Shown: in pieces, positions 63,939 through 64,000 of the stretch | How the letters are laid out: the number at the start of each line of letters is the position of its first letter | Position numbering within the stretch: position 1 is the first letter of the stretch | Source: Mesostigma viride | Lineage: Eukaryota > Streptophyta > Mesostigmatophyceae > Mesostigmatales > Mesostigmataceae | Length of the DNA stretch: 64,000 nt | Reading direction: 5' to 3' | Assembly (NCBI GenBank): GCA_009746045.1 | Contig: RPFO01000080.1 | Span: 2,601,136-2,665,135, forward strand | The notes under the pieces: generated by a model | Database searches by the model: none | The model's input: only the letters and a program-made list of their open reading frames with translations | What the model was told of the DNA's origin: nothing | Position numbers and translations under genes: made by a program

Positions 63939-64000
63939 AAGCTGAGAGCTGGGTGCTTAAGTCTCTGGATATCAGGCTGGGAGCTTGATTGTACATAATC
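63939..64000 (+). other. Post-pol region, start of element 3' end
   Basis: The 62 bp after the stop contain no clear polypurine tract or LTR start, so the 3' LTR must lie beyond the window. Confidence 0.4.

Larger units (their letters stand above)
57638..64000 (+). mobile_element. Ty1/copia-type LTR retrotransposon (3' end outside window)
   Basis: A gag region, zinc knuckle, integrase, protease, RT with LHGDD and a copia-type RNase H are encoded in order on the plus strand from 58,141 to 63,938. The 5' LTR is not proven because its partner is off the window. A TGTTGG at 57,638, typical of copia LTR starts, and a TATA box at 57,839 support a start near there. The element abuts the right side of the virus-like block. 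Confidence 0.75.

Overview
This is a eukaryotic nuclear window that is unusually rich in repeats. It has GT-AG introns, several retroelement families, long minisatellite arrays and no bacterial-style operons. A green alga is the most likely source. The reasons are Ser/Pro-rich SPPPSPPP-type linkers in a secreted/membrane protein, GC-rich coding exons, a TGTAA polyadenylation-type motif after gene 1, and an endogenous algal-virus-like gene cluster. This is inference; no rRNA or organelle marker is present to prove it.

Layout. (1) 1-13,000: one plus-strand gene of unknown function whose exons are 46-475 (tentative), 7837-8990, 9608-12011 and 12131-12949. Intron 1 holds 6.6 kb of a CCTTGT hexamer array plus a 46-bp minisatellite; intron 2 holds a second cluster of the same minisatellite. 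Exons 3 and 4 carry several frame breaks, three of them at homopolymers or G-rich tracts. (2) 13,800-19,000: nested non-LTR retroelement debris, with an ORF1-only LINE and two minus-strand reverse-transcriptase fragments. The elements share a 3' end made of a short hairpin followed by a (TTAAT)n or (TTAAA)n tail. (3) 20,643-38,380: a seven-exon minus-strand gene for a type I membrane protein of about 1,174 residues, with a signal peptide, four thrombospondin type 1 repeats, EGF-like domains, a transmembrane helix and a long cytoplasmic tail. Most of its introns contain a tandem array. The largest is about 9.2 kb of a 49-bp unit in intron 3. (4) 38,400-51,500: gene-poor DNA with a MITE, a 25-bp array, a 1.4-kb block of microsatellites, LINE RT debris, and the 3' end of a LINE encoding a CCHC finger plus a restriction-like endonuclease.

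(5) 51,506-about 57,560: a virus-like block. In order it holds an A32/FtsK-type packaging ATPase cut off just before its Walker A motif, a basic AT-hook-like protein, a 1.28-kb near-perfect palindrome, a tyrosine recombinase broken by a frameshift and by a 239-bp retroposon, and an archaeo-eukaryotic (D5/UL52-like) primase. The palindrome has the layout expected for two inverted termini joined end to end. It carries three copies of an about 75-bp cloverleaf-forming hairpin, mirrored arrays of TTCGATNATCGAA repeats and tRNA T-arm-like sequences. (6) 57,600-64,000: a Ty1/copia-type LTR retrotransposon whose 3' LTR lies outside the window. Its polyprotein order is integrase, then a DTNA-type protease, then RT-RNase H, and there is an extra open region before gag.

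The most novel part is the virus-like block and its palindromic terminus. The most unusual genome-scale pattern is the concentration of minisatellite arrays inside introns of both host genes. The very long open frames at 46-7,250 and 25,600-35,230 are consequences of simple tandem repeats, not genes.
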